Below are positions 22,029-22,206 of a stretch of 22,206 bases of DNA, in pieces. Made by a program: the position numbers and the translations under genes. The stretch spans positions 1-22,206 of the forward strand of contig JANRKG010000278.1 of the NCBI GenBank assembly GCA_033763635.1. Reading direction: 5' to 3'. Source of the stretch: JANRKG01 sp033763635 (GTDB taxonomy: Bacteria > Cyanobacteriota > Cyanobacteriia > GCF-001939115). Under the pieces are notes generated by a model. It ran no database searches and had not been told where the DNA came from. It worked only from the letters and a program-made list of their open reading frames with translations. The stretch's first letter is position 1; each line of letters begins with the position of its first letter.

Positions 22029-22206
22029 ATGAAAATCATTCGCATCTTCATTCACCTGTTTCTCGCCTTCGTCCTTGCTTTTTGGGCAACCCCTTCCGCC
22101 TGGGCATTCTGTGGTTTCTATGTGGCAAAGGCAGACACGAAACTCTATAACAAAGCTTCGCAGGTGGCGATTGCCCGGGATGGCAAGCGCACGATTTTGA
22201 CGATGG
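22029..22206 (+). CDS. Secreted DUF2330 domain protein, second copy (partial)
   Basis: Only the first 59 codons are in the window; the 3' end is beyond the edge. The signal peptide differs from that of the first copy (MKIIRIFIHLFLAFVLAFW) but ends at the same AWA|F, and from A26 (AFCGFYVAKADT...) to the last complete codon the protein is identical to the first copy. The DNA differs only at third positions (11 synonymous changes in the first 22 codons), and the last 34 nt before the edge are identical. This shows tandem duplication with strong protein conservation or gene conversion. The ATG at 22029 matches the start of copy one. Confidence 0.85.
   Translation, partial: MKIIRIFIHLFLAFVLAFWATPSAWAFCGFYVAKADTKLYNKASQVAIARDGKRTILTM

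Overview
The window is a piece of a cyanobacterial chromosome, nearly all of it coding on the + strand. Evidence for the phylum: the ribosomal gene order is the fused S10-spc-alpha arrangement I know from cyanobacteria (it starts at rplC, lacks rpsJ, rpsN, rpmD, map and rpsD inside the cluster, and continues rplQ-truA-rplM-rpsI-rpmE-prfA). It is followed by acsF, a chlorophyll-biosynthesis gene, and the sequence carries GCGATCGC (HIP1) octamers. The genus cannot be fixed by eye; a filamentous Leptolyngbya-like organism is only a guess.

Layout. 1-671 is non-coding DNA in front of rplC, rich in structure: a degenerate heptamer every ~14 nt, a long compound hairpin with T-runs on both strands, a 15-nt tandem repeat, and five (G/T)TCA motifs spaced ~10 bp. 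672-9581 holds 18 closely packed ribosomal protein genes (L3, L4, L23, L2, S19, L22, S3, L16, L29, S17, L14, L24, L5, S8, L6, L18, S5, L15). 9658-11540 holds secY and adk, overlapping by 1 nt. 11541-14893 is looser: infA (TTG start, preceded by a perfect 12-bp hairpin), rpmJ (with its own good promoter), rpsM, rpsK, rpoA and rplQ, separated by 79-288 nt gaps that carry repeats and candidate operators. 14943-18286 holds truA, rplM, rpsI, rpmE and prfA, with likely terminators after rpmE and after prfA.

After prfA the content changes. acsF (oxidative Mg-protoporphyrin IX monomethyl ester cyclase) lies convergent on the minus strand. Divergent from it, 19689-22206 carries a polytopic membrane protein of the RnfD/NqrB type, 23 nt later a secreted DUF2330 protein, then a second DUF2330 gene cut by the window edge. 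The visible mature start of the second protein is identical to that of the first.

The ribosomal, SecY, Adk, IF1, RpoA, TruA and RF1 genes form a housekeeping block for making ribosomes, exporting proteins, transcribing and terminating translation; none of it is novel as coding sequence. The least explained parts are the regulatory DNA ahead of rplC, infA, rpsM, rplM and acsF, and the RnfD-like plus tandem DUF2330 locus, whose function I do not know. I found no CRISPR array, insertion sequence, tRNA or rRNA.
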